From G965205725 sp965205725 (GTDB lineage: Bacteria; Pseudomonadota; Gammaproteobacteria; Pseudomonadales; Halieaceae), in the NCBI GenBank assembly GCA_965205725.1, contig OZ242189.1, positions 1,426,001-1,490,000 of the forward strand: a stretch of 64,000 bases of DNA. The letters run 5' to 3'. Position 1 is the stretch's first letter; every line of letters begins with the position of its first letter. A program made the translations under genes and the position numbers. Of the stretch, positions 23,818-32,600 are shown in pieces. Below the pieces are notes generated by a model, which saw nothing but the letters and a program-made list of their open reading frames with translations, was not told where the DNA came from and made no database searches.

Positions 23818-24285
23818 CTAAGCGACATTGGATCTTAGCAGTGCCCTTGAGAGCCCCTCGACCAGGCCGTCGGTGTGTGACAGGTGCTCATTGACAGCCG
23901 CTATGTCTGCACGAACTTCCTTGAACTCCGCTGCTATGTCTGTACGAACTTCCTTTAACTCCGTTGACAGGCGCCCATTAACAGCCGCTATGTCACTGGA
24001 TAGGCGCTCATTGACAGCCGCTATATCACTGGACAGGCGCTCATTGACAGCCGCTATGTCACTGGACAGGCGCTCATTGACAGCCGCTATGTCACTGGAT
24101 AGGCGCTCACTGACAGCCGCTATGTCTGCACGAACTTCCTTGAACTCCGTTGACAGCCGCCCTTTGACAGCCGCCATGTCACTGGACAGTTGCTCTTGAC
24201 CACGAGTCATCCGGCCTGTCTGTGCGTACATGAAGCCAAAAATGGTCAGAACCGCTACGATGGTTGTTATTATGTCACCAGACAT
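23818..24285 (-). CDS. Membrane-anchored coiled-coil protein with 11-residue repeats
   Basis: The 155-residue protein has an N-terminal membrane segment (IITTIVAVLTIFGFMYA) and a coiled coil built from an 11-residue unit (ERLSSDIAAVN) repeated four to five times, with TEFKEVRADIAAV variants. The tail is DGLVEGLSRALL. A nearly identical start lies at the window's left edge and a shorter paralogue at 17750-18031. It lies behind leader copy C. Function unknown; the repeat number may vary between strains. Confidence 0.65.
   Translation of the reverse strand: MSGDIITTIVAVLTIFGFMYAQTGRMTRGQEQLSSDMAAVKGRLSTEFKEVRADIAAVSERLSSDIAAVNERLSSDIAAVNERLSSDIAAVNERLSSDIAAVNGRLSTELKEVRTDIAAEFKEVRADIAAVNEHLSHTDGLVEGLSRALLRSNVA
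23993..24124. repeat. Four tandem 33-bp repeats within the coiled-coil gene
   Basis: The units begin TCACTGGA and run to CCGCTAT(A/G). They differ at only a few positions and each encodes 11 residues of the coiled coil. Partial units continue on both sides. In-frame gain or loss would change the rod length. Confidence 0.75.
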
Positions 24286-24553
24286 CAGCTGTACCTCCCA
24301 TGCTATTGATGTGGTTGCCGTATATCATACGTTTTCTCCTTTGATTGTAACACAGGAGACACACCACGGCCCACAAGGGACAGTGATATATCCCCAATGG
24401 GTTGGATTGTGAAGCAACCCCTAAAAGGGGTGCAAGATACCAAGCTTGCGCCTTGCCAGGTTTCAGGTATCACGCCCGGCTTTAAAAGTTCAACTGAGGA
24501 TGCAGTTGTCACATTTGCAGGGCCAATTATCCTCTCACCCCGACACCTGTCAA
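24286..24553 (-). promoter_or_regulatory. Structured leader RNA, copy C, of the coiled-coil gene
   Basis: The best promoter of the set: TTGACA (24553-24548), a 16-base spacer and GATAAT (24531-24526) on the minus strand. The pseudoknot stems are GCCGGG/CCTGGC (24480-24475/24460-24455, one G-U pair) and GATACC/GGTATC (24471-24466/24441-24436). The GCAA-capped hairpin has AGGC/GCTT, again with one G-U pair. These changes keep pairing only on the minus strand, which fixes the RNA's direction. Confidence 0.62.
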
Positions 24554-24774
24554 GGGTTACTCGCACTCGTCTAAATGTCGAAAAAACCAGGCTTTTGTAG
24601 GGTATTTTCTGTTCACGACGCGCCCCTGCGTGCATGAAACCCGGTTGGGTGGGATCTGGATTCATGTGCCATCCTTTTGATGGTCAATGCGTAGTCCCGG
24701 CCAGTCATCTGGCGTGTACTATACTTCCAGGCAGTAAAGAACAAATTGATACAGGGAGGCATCCTATGAACAAG
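24554..24774. other. Spacer with a stranded plus-strand gene start
   Basis: There is no full gene here. On the plus strand a TATACT box (24720-24725) and a GGGAGG ribosome site precede ATG 24766, but this frame (MNKSFFNRC) stops after nine codons inside the end of traG. It looks like the cut-off start of a lost gene. Confidence 0.4.
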
Positions 24775-26340
24775 TCATTTTTTAATCGGTGTTAACATGC
24801 CTGGAAGTCCTGCGCCTTGACTGGCCAGACTCTTGGTATCTGCACCACTCGCGCTGGCAATATTGGACCCAACATTGTGTCCTGCAACCGCCATGAGTGT
24901 TGTGAACAATATCGGCAACAGTATATACAGCGCACCAATCAAAAAGTCGATAATCATAAAGTTTGTCGATAGAGAAAAGTCAGCTAGCGCACGTAAAGTT
25001 GATTGCGCATAATTGTTGTTTATAGCGCCTGCCCACAACGACGTATCAAGCCAGTGACAGAAGGCAAAGATGAAACTCCAGAACTGTATGGACCCGACCA
25101 CAAAAAGCAGCGTGATGGCCGTGGATAAACTGTAGCCTGAGATCAGATGTAGCAACACCAGCACCGCAATCACGAAGCAAAGAATAGTGGCCTGAAACAT
25201 CGGTGCAGCGAGTTTGAGCACATAAATGTGTGTGACTAGCTCCGGGGTCTTTAAGGCGAGCCAAGTGACTGCTGCCGTCGCTTTGATGTTGCCAGTGGCC
25301 AGTCCCAGACCCTCGTCACGGGGATACGCATTGGTCACTCGGTTAGAGCGTAGCTGTGCGTCCATTGTCAATACACCGTATAACAGTGCGTCCTGTGCTT
25401 CCCTGGTGCTTTCTGAGCCAAACACCCGGCGGGCCAGGTAGCGCCAGTTCGCTGTACTATCAAGCCCGGTATCGGCCAGTAGCCGGATGCGCAAGCCTTC
25501 GGTATCGCTGTCCCACCACTCGCGGCAAGAGGGCATACCACGGCCCTCAGCATGTTCCGGTTTGAGCCGCTCTTTGTCGCGCTCATGGTTGTATGTAAAT
25601 GATCGCAGCGGCTCCTAAACATGACGGCCATCATAGTAGCCCGATGTCGTCAAAAAGAACTGGGAACCTGCCCACGCAATGTCTGACTCAATATCAGTGA
25701 TTGATGCTGGAATGTCTGGTTTGGTGCGTAAGAACTTGTTGACCGCATAGCGCCAGCAGTCGCGTTCGAATATGGACAATTCATCGCGCAGCAGTGGATC
25801 GGAGATTTGGCTGTTCTGGGTCTGGGTTGCCAGCAGCCGTAAATCGGGATTACACGGTAGAAGCTGCTTGCCCGCCTCGGGGATCGCCCGTAGATAGTGC
25901 GAGACAAACCACCAGAGGATCGGTACTTTAGCTTGTTTTCCGTCCATGAGCGTGATGAGTGGCGCTCCTATGGCCTCGTCATAATTCGTGCGTGTGGCAC
26001 CAAAGGCAGCCTGCTCGGTGGTCCGCTCTAATTCATTGCCCACGATCTCGCAGCTCGTGTGTGTGTATTCGACATTGTTAACACGCAGATTGATTGTGGG
26101 TGCTGTAAAGAACAGCAACACAAACAGCGCCATATAGAATTCAATTTCTGCGGTTCGCAGTGCGCGAATGCCCACATCGGTTGACGAGGCTTTCTTTCTG
26201 GCATCAAGCATATTGCGAACAAAGATGGCGATGAATGGGGCATAGATCAGTCCCGTTGAGGCCAGTAGATCCCAGAAGCCGGTGTAGACATGCCAGGCCA
26301 GGACGGTGGTGTAAATCTCAAGGGGGCTACCAACGGGCAT
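24775..26340 (-). pseudogene. traG: traG-like mating-pair protein interrupted by one amber codon
   Basis: Two open frames (26340-25615 and 25536-24775) are in the same phase and together give one protein of about 521 residues. Its N-terminal half (PLEIYTTVLAWHVYTGFWDL) and multi-span C-terminal half are those of the TraG_N family, inner-membrane proteins of the mating apparatus that close this operon in PFGI-1-class ICEs. A single TAG at 25617-25615 separates GYYDGRHV from EPLRSFTYNHERDKERL, which continues the family sequence. There is no frameshift. The product would be cut at residue 241 unless the amber codon is suppressed. Confidence 0.82.
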
Positions 26341-26684
26341 TACATCCTCCAGAGTAGAGCGAGCACATTCTGATTGAGCAGGAGTTCCAGGATCAACAGA
26401 TTGACAAACACGCGATTGCGAATGACGACCAATGCCTCCAGCTCTTCACCCCGATACGAGGTCAAGCGATAGAGGCCTTTGCGCCAGTAAGCGAACACAG
26501 CCAACCCGACTCCGACGCGCAGGGCTGTAAAATGCCAATGGTGGGCGCTGAAAAACGCGCTTGTTGACCGGCTCGTGTGCGCGAGACTTTCGACAGCAGC
26601 GTTCTCCAATATCACCAGACCCATACCTGCTAAAAACAGCAGGGCGACGACCACCAGCGCGGGTCGGACTGCGTGTTTAATCAT
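26340..26684 (-). CDS. Small membrane protein between the PFL_4711-like and traG genes
   Basis: The 114-residue protein has an N-terminal hydrophobic segment (about 9-27), a second near 55-65 and a C-terminal one (about 95-112). A small membrane protein at this position is usual in the family's transfer operon. The start and stop overlap both neighbours, so translation is coupled. Confidence 0.65.
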   Translation of the reverse strand: MIKHAVRPALVVVALLFLAGMGLVILENAAVESLAHTSRSTSAFFSAHHWHFTALRVGVGLAVFAYWRKGLYRLTSYRGEELEALVVIRNRVFVNLLILELLLNQNVLALLWRM

Positions 26685-28003
26685 TGGTCGGGATCGCTGT
26701 GTTCTTCAATTTTCAGGCTGTTTTTTTGGGGTACCTGGAACCGCGCACTGTGTTGTGCAGCGCGGGTCAGCAACAACTGTGGTGTTTCGGTGAGGCGCTG
26801 GCGGATTTGCTGCTCGAACAAGATGTCCTGAATTTCATCGTCCAGCAGCGCCTGTTTGCGACTCAAATCCGCCAGCGCCTCACCGTTGGCCAGGATGTTG
26901 GGATCTTGCTGACCAGAGCGCAACAGAGAGCGGGCCACAATCGCTTTTTCCAGAGTGCGGCCGAGAGCCAGTTCGGAGGCCAGGCGGTTGGCCAGCAGCT
27001 CGCGCTCGGCGGCGTCTTCATCGGCCAGTGCCTCAATGACCGCCGCGTTGACCACCATGCCCATACCTGGCACATTGAGTTCAGACGGCCGGGCCAGGTC
27101 AGTGTCTGGAGCCTCCAGTATTTGGGTGAGCGTATTGAAGGTGTGCTCACGGGCCTCGGCAAATTGCACACGCAGGCCCTGACCGACGCGAGTGCTGATT
27201 TTCGTGCAGTCGGTGCAGGTGCGGATGACTTTCTCGCCCACCACGTCAGTGATCCATTGCTGTGCTGCTTCGCTATTGGCAAAGGCACTGCGCAAGACAC
27301 TGGACGGGTTGCCATCATCCCAGTGACGGTAGCCCACCGAGACCGTGTCAGAGATCAGTTCAATGGGGGGTTGTCCAACCCCACCAGCGGATTCACCGCC
27401 GACCCAGGTCAAGCCGCCATCACCGCCTGAGCGGAGAATGTCCTGGCGTACCCGGACCGGGCTAGCCCCATTGTTGGCCCCGTTTTTCCACTCGAAACGA
27501 TTGGCAACTTTAATCCAGCCATCAATGGGGCTTTGTCCGGTCTCGACATCGGCATTGAGCTGCTCACACGATTTAATGCTGACGTTGATCTGCTCTTTGG
27601 CTTCCAGGATGCCCTTGGTGATGGTGTCGTACAGGCCCGGATTGATATTGCGCAACTCAGACAGTACCGCCGCACGGGCCAGGGGAATCGCCGATGTGAG
27701 AATATCCCGGCCCAGATTGTGCAGCGCATCCTCAGCCTCCTCAAACTGTTGCTTGAAAGCCACCTTCGGGTCAAACCCGCACACATTGCCAATGGACCAA
27801 TCTGCGCCCGCTTCAATTGGAATGTGGGTGTTGTTGGATCGGGAGATGGACAGATACGGGTCCCGACCGCCCAACTGGTACAGCCAGTGGCCTGATCCCG
27901 TTGCTGGCAAGGTCTGGGTCTGGGCGCTGACAATCGGTGTAATGGTCAACAGCAGAGGCGCAACAGGGTAAAAACATCGTTGAAACCAAGGGGATAATGT
28001 CAT
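26681..28003 (-). CDS. ICE protein, TIGR03755 (PFL_4711-like), TraH-like
   Basis: The 440-residue protein has a signal peptide (about 1-27, PIVSAQT). The conserved body begins WLYQLGGRDPYLSIS, followed by IGNVCGFDPKVAF with a cysteine, and an RTCTDC motif near 265. In this ICE class the gene follows PFL_4710 and is regarded as the TraH-type periplasmic/outer-membrane assembly factor of the MPF_G apparatus. Confidence 0.85.
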   Translation of the reverse strand: MTLSPWFQRCFYPVAPLLLTITPIVSAQTQTLPATGSGHWLYQLGGRDPYLSISRSNNTHIPIEAGADWSIGNVCGFDPKVAFKQQFEEAEDALHNLGRDILTSAIPLARAAVLSELRNINPGLYDTITKGILEAKEQINVSIKSCEQLNADVETGQSPIDGWIKVANRFEWKNGANNGASPVRVRQDILRSGGDGGLTWVGGESAGGVGQPPIELISDTVSVGYRHWDDGNPSSVLRSAFANSEAAQQWITDVVGEKVIRTCTDCTKISTRVGQGLRVQFAEAREHTFNTLTQILEAPDTDLARPSELNVPGMGMVVNAAVIEALADEDAAERELLANRLASELALGRTLEKAIVARSLLRSGQQDPNILANGEALADLSRKQALLDDEIQDILFEQQIRQRLTETPQLLLTRAAQHSARFQVPQKNSLKIEEHSDPDQ

Positions 28004-28005
28004 GA

Positions 28006-29010
28006 CTAAAACTCCATGCTATATAGAAACCGACCGCGTTTTTCGCAACAACTGTAGGGACGCCAGAGTGCCCAACTGTACTGTTGTTGTGTGTTGTACT
28101 GGCCCTGGTGCCCGTTGGGATCGATGCCCAAAGGCGCACTGGAAGATTCCAGGTGTGGGTGCAGTCGCTGAAACTGAGCGCTTGTCGTGTCATCCGGGTC
28201 ATACGCACCGGGTGGCCAACAGCGATCACCGCACTCGCCACCGAGCGCGTTGTAGAGGTGGGGTTGACGTTCGCGGGTGACAATATGCGCTGCCCGTGCG
28301 GCGGTGAGTGCGGCGGCCTTGGGGTCGTTCGGCTCCACAGTCCAGCCCGTGCGCGGGTAGAGATCACCCAGATGTCCAACGGACTTAAACGGATGTATAA
28401 GACCGAGAGCCTGCTCGGCGATATTGCTGTTCCAGCTCACACCGGGGTAGGCCTCACTCCAGGCTGACAGGTAGACGGGCTCAAAGGGTTGCAGCTGTGA
28501 GGCACACCAGTTGCCAGTGGACTCCCACAAGCGTTGATACACGATGACAGCGGGGTTTCCGATGACTTGCAGGTTTTTGAAGTTGGTGACCGAGTGCGCA
28601 TCGCCTGCGGCGGATAAGGTGCCGTCCGAGGCCTGGCCCAGGATGTCGAGGTCCTCCCAGGGTGCCTGGCCGTTGTAGGTCGAAATAATGACATCGGGGA
28701 TGTTGTGGCTGACGCGGACCGATGTCTCAATATGACACTTGGCTGCGGTGCATCTGAGCCAATAGCAGACCCCGCTGACCCGCCAGTCCGTGCATTCCTG
28801 GCAGCCGACGGTATCGCGGACGATAGATGCGCTATCCAGTGCCAGCGCCGTTGGCGACAGGCCTCCCCAGATCATCGCACTGGCCAGCAGTGCCGGGTGC
28901 AAGCCACGACATAAACGGTTCAGCCACCGGCCAGACAGCCGCTGCCAGTGACCTGGTAGCGGCTCTGCATCAATAGGGCAGCGCATCGGATTGTTTTCGA
29001 TTATCAACAT
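28006..29010 (-). CDS. ICE protein, TIGR03756 (PFL_4710-like), TraU-like
   Basis: The 334-residue protein carries an N-terminal hydrophobic segment and a cysteine-rich mature region (VGCQECTDWRVSGVCYWLRC near residues 77-96, and SCCEKRGRFLYS near the end). This is the pattern of TraU/PFL_4710 periplasmic transfer proteins, which depend on disulfides. The true start may be an internal codon nearer the signal peptide. It lies 2 bases from the next gene and overlaps the previous one by 7. Confidence 0.85.
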   Translation of the reverse strand: MLIIENNPMRCPIDAEPLPGHWQRLSGRWLNRLCRGLHPALLASAMIWGGLSPTALALDSASIVRDTVGCQECTDWRVSGVCYWLRCTAAKCHIETSVRVSHNIPDVIISTYNGQAPWEDLDILGQASDGTLSAAGDAHSVTNFKNLQVIGNPAVIVYQRLWESTGNWCASQLQPFEPVYLSAWSEAYPGVSWNSNIAEQALGLIHPFKSVGHLGDLYPRTGWTVEPNDPKAAALTAARAAHIVTRERQPHLYNALGGECGDRCWPPGAYDPDDTTSAQFQRLHPHLESSSAPLGIDPNGHQGQYNTQQQYSWALWRPYSCCEKRGRFLYSMEF

Positions 29011-29426
29011 GGCGTTCTCCTCATGTCAGCAACACACGCGCTGTATTGCTGGAGCGCGCGCGTAATATCGGTTGTGCCGTAGACCACATAGCGGCCGTTT
29101 TCAAAGGTGATGGCCGGTACCCGATCAATGCGGTATTCCATGACTTTCATCCAGCCCTGCGATGCGCGGCGCAGCGCTTGTGCATAGCGATCGCCGTATG
29201 CACGAATCCAGGCCTTGGCCTGGATGGTGGCCTGGTTGGGATCACGGGTGCGCAGGTCTGGCAACTGCGCTGCCAGTCGATCCGGTTCGTCCAGTGCGTA
29301 ATAGCGCACCTGGTGACCACTGAGCATCCGCAGTGGTATCGCGGAGGCGGTAAATATCTCAATCTCCAGCGCGTGGGTTGCGAGCGCACACACCATCTGC
29401 ATACTGACGATGATTAAATATTTCAT
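29004..29426 (-). CDS. ICE protein, TIGR03757 (PFL_4709-like), thioredoxin-like
   Basis: The 140-residue protein has a signal peptide (1-19) followed by EIEIFTASAIP and a C-terminal VPAITFENGRYVVYGTTDI. These are the edges of the thioredoxin-like fold of this family, comparable to TrbC/TraW-type periplasmic proteins. It overlaps traC by 4 bases. Confidence 0.82.
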   Translation of the reverse strand: MKYLIIVSMQMVCALATHALEIEIFTASAIPLRMLSGHQVRYYALDEPDRLAAQLPDLRTRDPNQATIQAKAWIRAYGDRYAQALRRASQGWMKVMEYRIDRVPAITFENGRYVVYGTTDITRALQQYSACVADMRRTPC

Positions 29427-32203
29427 GGTGTTCTGCGAGCCTCAGCGATCTGTTGGGCGATGCGCAATGCGGCGTCCAGTTCAGAACACTGGTGTGTGGC
29501 CATGATTTTTGCGCGTGCGGTCTTCTCTTCTTTTTCCGTCTGCGCCAGGGCCAGGCACAGCGCTGGTGGTACGTTGCGAAACAAGCCAACCACGTTGTCA
29601 GAGAGCAGACAGCCTTCGGTGTATTTACCCGATGATTTTCGGGCGCTGAGTACCATCTGACGTTCGTTGTCCGTCAGGCTCCGAAACCGCTCCAGATCCG
29701 CCAGCTCCTTCTTGCCGACAAATAGACACAACCACCACTCAAACATGGACAGCATCTTCTCGGCCTCAGCGGGGTAGTCGGCCATGTTCTGGGTGGCATC
29801 CCACAGCCAGAAACCCATGCGACGGCCGGAGAGTTTCGAGATCAATACCTTGTATTGCGCCGTGAGGGGGTTGGTGGTGATGACGTGTCCCTCATCGGTG
29901 AGCATGATGGTGGGGCGACCATCGTGTTGGTTGGCCTCGGCGGCTGCCATCGCCTCGTTGATGATGCCGATGTAGGCCAGCGCCAGGCGGTCGCCATAAT
30001 TGGGGGCAACCAATGCACCCATGTCGATGCGAATGACATCTGATGCATCGTCCCAACTGGATTGGGTGCGGTTGAATATCTCGCCTTCGAATCCCTGAGT
30101 GAACAAATCCAGGGCCAGCGCCATTTCGTGCAGCCGGTCAGCATTTTGACCACTGTGTTCACTGGCCATAGTGCTCAAGGTGTCACGGACATCGCCGATA
30201 GTGACCGGCACACTGCGGCCCTGGTGGTGTTTGAAGACTTGCTGGGTGGCGCGGACAATAGCGGTACGCACTTGCGACTCATCGGCACGGCTAAAGCATT
30301 CCTCTTCCCGAGAGCGACCGCCAGTGATCATCAGCCGGGTTTTCAGCAGCATCTCGCCGAGATAGTCGCGCTGGCTTTGGGTTATCCCGCCAACGTTATC
30401 CTCTGCGGAGTTGAAGGTCTCAATGAGGTTGCCCGTGTCGTCCAGCAAATGCATCGCGTCCCGGTAGATGGGGATGGATGCACCGCAGCCAGGCTTCAGC
30501 ATGATGTCAGTGACAGAAAAACCGTGGGCTTGCAGGTAGTTCATCATCAGCGAGAAAGAGTTGCCCGCCTCACAAATGATAATGCGTGGTCGGTAGATCG
30601 CCAGGTAGTGCATCATCAGATACACCAGTGATGCGGATTTGCCCGCCCCGGTAGGCCCGAACAGGAACAGGTGGGCATTTTTGGCCCGGTCTTTCAATGA
30701 TAGTGGGTCCAGCAAAAAGGGTTCACCACCCCGATTGAAGAAGGCCATGCCTGGGCGGCCAGTGCCGGTGCCGCGTCCATAGACGGGCAGCAGGTTGGCC
30801 AGGTGCTGGGTGAAAATCCAGCGGGTGCGTGACTGTACCTGATCGAGCCGTGGGTCGTAACACAGGGGCAGGTGGCGCAGGTAGGCATCAAGTCGATAGT
30901 GATCGTAATCGGGATCCAGGATTTGCAAGTTGTTTGCCGTCAGTAGTGTATCGACATCAATGATCTGTCGCGCCAGGGTGGTCTCGTCGTCGCTGCGCAA
31001 AGCCACTGCCAGCGTATAGGACACCAGGTGGTTGCCATCGAGTATTTCGCGGCGGGCATGCGTGCTGGTTTCACGGGCTTTTTCGGCTTCGGCGGTCTCG
31101 GCACCGGCGGACTGGTCGATGCGATCCAGATGGCGTTGCACACGGCTCTGATCGGTGGGTGTGAAGGTCAGAATCAACGTCGCCCCTGCGGGTAACTGAT
31201 CAAGTAGACACAGGGTGCGGGTGCGGGCTGCGTTGGACTCACCACCCAGGGTGCGCTCGGCAGTGAGCTGGCCGATGTCTGGAGCGGCGCGTAATCGTTC
31301 AATGCTCAGCAGGGTATGTGCCTGTTCATCGAACCACCAGATGCCCTGTTCGTGATCCGAGCGAACCTGGCGTGACATCACGTCATCGGTGAGGCACCAG
31401 TCTGCGGGTCTGTCTTCATCATTGAACGGCGGCAGTTGCTCGCAGAAGCGTTTTTGATCACCACCAGTGCTTTTAGGACTGGGGTTTAGCCAACAGGCCA
31501 GCCAGCGTCGAATGGCCTGGCCATCGAGTCGCTGCGCTGACAGATTTGCGGCGCGCAAGTTCCGTGTAATGCGCTGGCACACAATGGCCAGGGCATCTTC
31601 CGGGGTAGAGCGCTCTCGGCCAGACACACGACGAAACACCACCAGGTGAATGTCCCGGTGCTGGCCGCCCCAAACCTCGTCAGTGAGTTCATCGACAAAC
31701 AAGCCCTCAGCCTGTGCCATGTCCTCAATATGGGGTGTGAAGATGTCCTCAATGTAATGGTGGGTGAACGGGTGCAGCGCATCTCCCTGCTGGGCACGGG
31801 CGTAGTCTTTCAGGGTATCGGGCAGTGAGCGGAACGGTACCGGGTCATTTTTAGCATACAGTGCCACAACCCACGGGCTTTTGCCTGCGGGCAAGATGTC
31901 GCAGGAGTCACGAATAAATTGCGTGAGTGCATCGCGGGTATGCCTCAAAAAATCAATTGAGCGGCCTTCACAGGCAATGGGATCCAGTCGGAAAACCGCC
32001 CCAACGCTACGGGCATCATCAAGTAGAATCGTCTGCTGGTTGTCGCCGATCAAATCTATCCAGGGCAACCGGTCGCTGATGGACGGGTCACTGCGATAGG
32101 CCTGGGCCAAATCCGCATCTGTGAGTGGTTTGGGTGAAGTCAGTCCATTGCCGTGTCGGAAAAAATCCGCCAGGGCTGTGCGCCAATCCCAATCAATGCT
32201 CAT
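29423..32203 (-). CDS. traC: Conjugative transfer ATPase TraC (TIGR03744, PFL_4706-like)
   Basis: This VirB4-type ATPase of about 926 residues energises pilus and channel assembly. Walker A is FGPTGAGKSAS near residues 518-528, and a Walker B-like region is TIMLTDEGHVITT near 768-780. The frame is open further upstream, but that part overlaps the lipoprotein gene in another frame. The ATG at 32203, overlapping the upstream stop by 11 bases, begins MSIDWDWRTALADFF and suits the family. Confidence 0.93.
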   Translation of the reverse strand: MSIDWDWRTALADFFRHGNGLTSPKPLTDADLAQAYRSDPSISDRLPWIDLIGDNQQTILLDDARSVGAVFRLDPIACEGRSIDFLRHTRDALTQFIRDSCDILPAGKSPWVVALYAKNDPVPFRSLPDTLKDYARAQQGDALHPFTHHYIEDIFTPHIEDMAQAEGLFVDELTDEVWGGQHRDIHLVVFRRVSGRERSTPEDALAIVCQRITRNLRAANLSAQRLDGQAIRRWLACWLNPSPKSTGGDQKRFCEQLPPFNDEDRPADWCLTDDVMSRQVRSDHEQGIWWFDEQAHTLLSIERLRAAPDIGQLTAERTLGGESNAARTRTLCLLDQLPAGATLILTFTPTDQSRVQRHLDRIDQSAGAETAEAEKARETSTHARREILDGNHLVSYTLAVALRSDDETTLARQIIDVDTLLTANNLQILDPDYDHYRLDAYLRHLPLCYDPRLDQVQSRTRWIFTQHLANLLPVYGRGTGTGRPGMAFFNRGGEPFLLDPLSLKDRAKNAHLFLFGPTGAGKSASLVYLMMHYLAIYRPRIIICEAGNSFSLMMNYLQAHGFSVTDIMLKPGCGASIPIYRDAMHLLDDTGNLIETFNSAEDNVGGITQSQRDYLGEMLLKTRLMITGGRSREEECFSRADESQVRTAIVRATQQVFKHHQGRSVPVTIGDVRDTLSTMASEHSGQNADRLHEMALALDLFTQGFEGEIFNRTQSSWDDASDVIRIDMGALVAPNYGDRLALAYIGIINEAMAAAEANQHDGRPTIMLTDEGHVITTNPLTAQYKVLISKLSGRRMGFWLWDATQNMADYPAEAEKMLSMFEWWLCLFVGKKELADLERFRSLTDNERQMVLSARKSSGKYTEGCLLSDNVVGLFRNVPPALCLALAQTEKEEKTARAKIMATHQCSELDAALRIAQQIAEARRTP

Positions 32204-32600
32204 CGGTGCGTTCTCCAGGTAAGGCGTAGTGAACGCGATCAAACAGCGTAACCGGAATGGTATAGCCGGGCACTGGAAACCCCTCTCCACCGGCCAGGTG
32301 CGGTGAGACATAGAGAAACAGTGTGGGGTTGGGTAGTTTCGGAAACAGGGTATCGGTTTCATTGTGCACGCTGCGAGTGTAGTCAGACAGGTCCAGGGTG
32401 GATGCAGGCACCAGCGGTCGCTGCAAGGACGCACTGGCGCTGTGACCCGCCGTGGCATGATCATCATAGATACGGCGCAGGGTGTGTTCATCACCGGGTG
32501 GTGGGAGGGTGCCAGCGCAAGCGGTCAGTACGCTCATCAGGACGAGTCCTGCCAGGCGCGATCTCCTACGGAGCCTGTTAATCCAGTTCATGAGAGACAT
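32193..32600 (-). CDS. Conjugative transfer lipoprotein, TIGR03751 family
   Basis: The signal peptide ends in lipobox LTAC (cysteine about residue 23). The mature part carries TLRRIYDDHATAGHS and FPKLPNPTLFLYVSPHL, typical of the outer-membrane lipoprotein (TraV-like) encoded just upstream of traC in this class. Start codons ATG 32600 and ATG 32591 are both possible, and both lie in the end of the upstream gene. Confidence 0.82.
   Translation of the reverse strand: MSLMNWINRLRRRSRLAGLVLMSVLTACAGTLPPPGDEHTLRRIYDDHATAGHSASASLQRPLVPASTLDLSDYTRSVHNETDTLFPKLPNPTLFLYVSPHLAGGEGFPVPGYTIPVTLFDRVHYALPGERTDEH

Noticed and set aside
23828..24199. A plus-strand gene rich in DRRSLTAAM repeats
   Set aside because: It is the antisense reading of the 33-bp repeats in the coiled-coil gene and has no start signals.
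32204..32494. An N-terminal extension of TraC
   Set aside because: It is the shadow of the TIGR03751 lipoprotein gene; the ATG at 32203 fits the family start.
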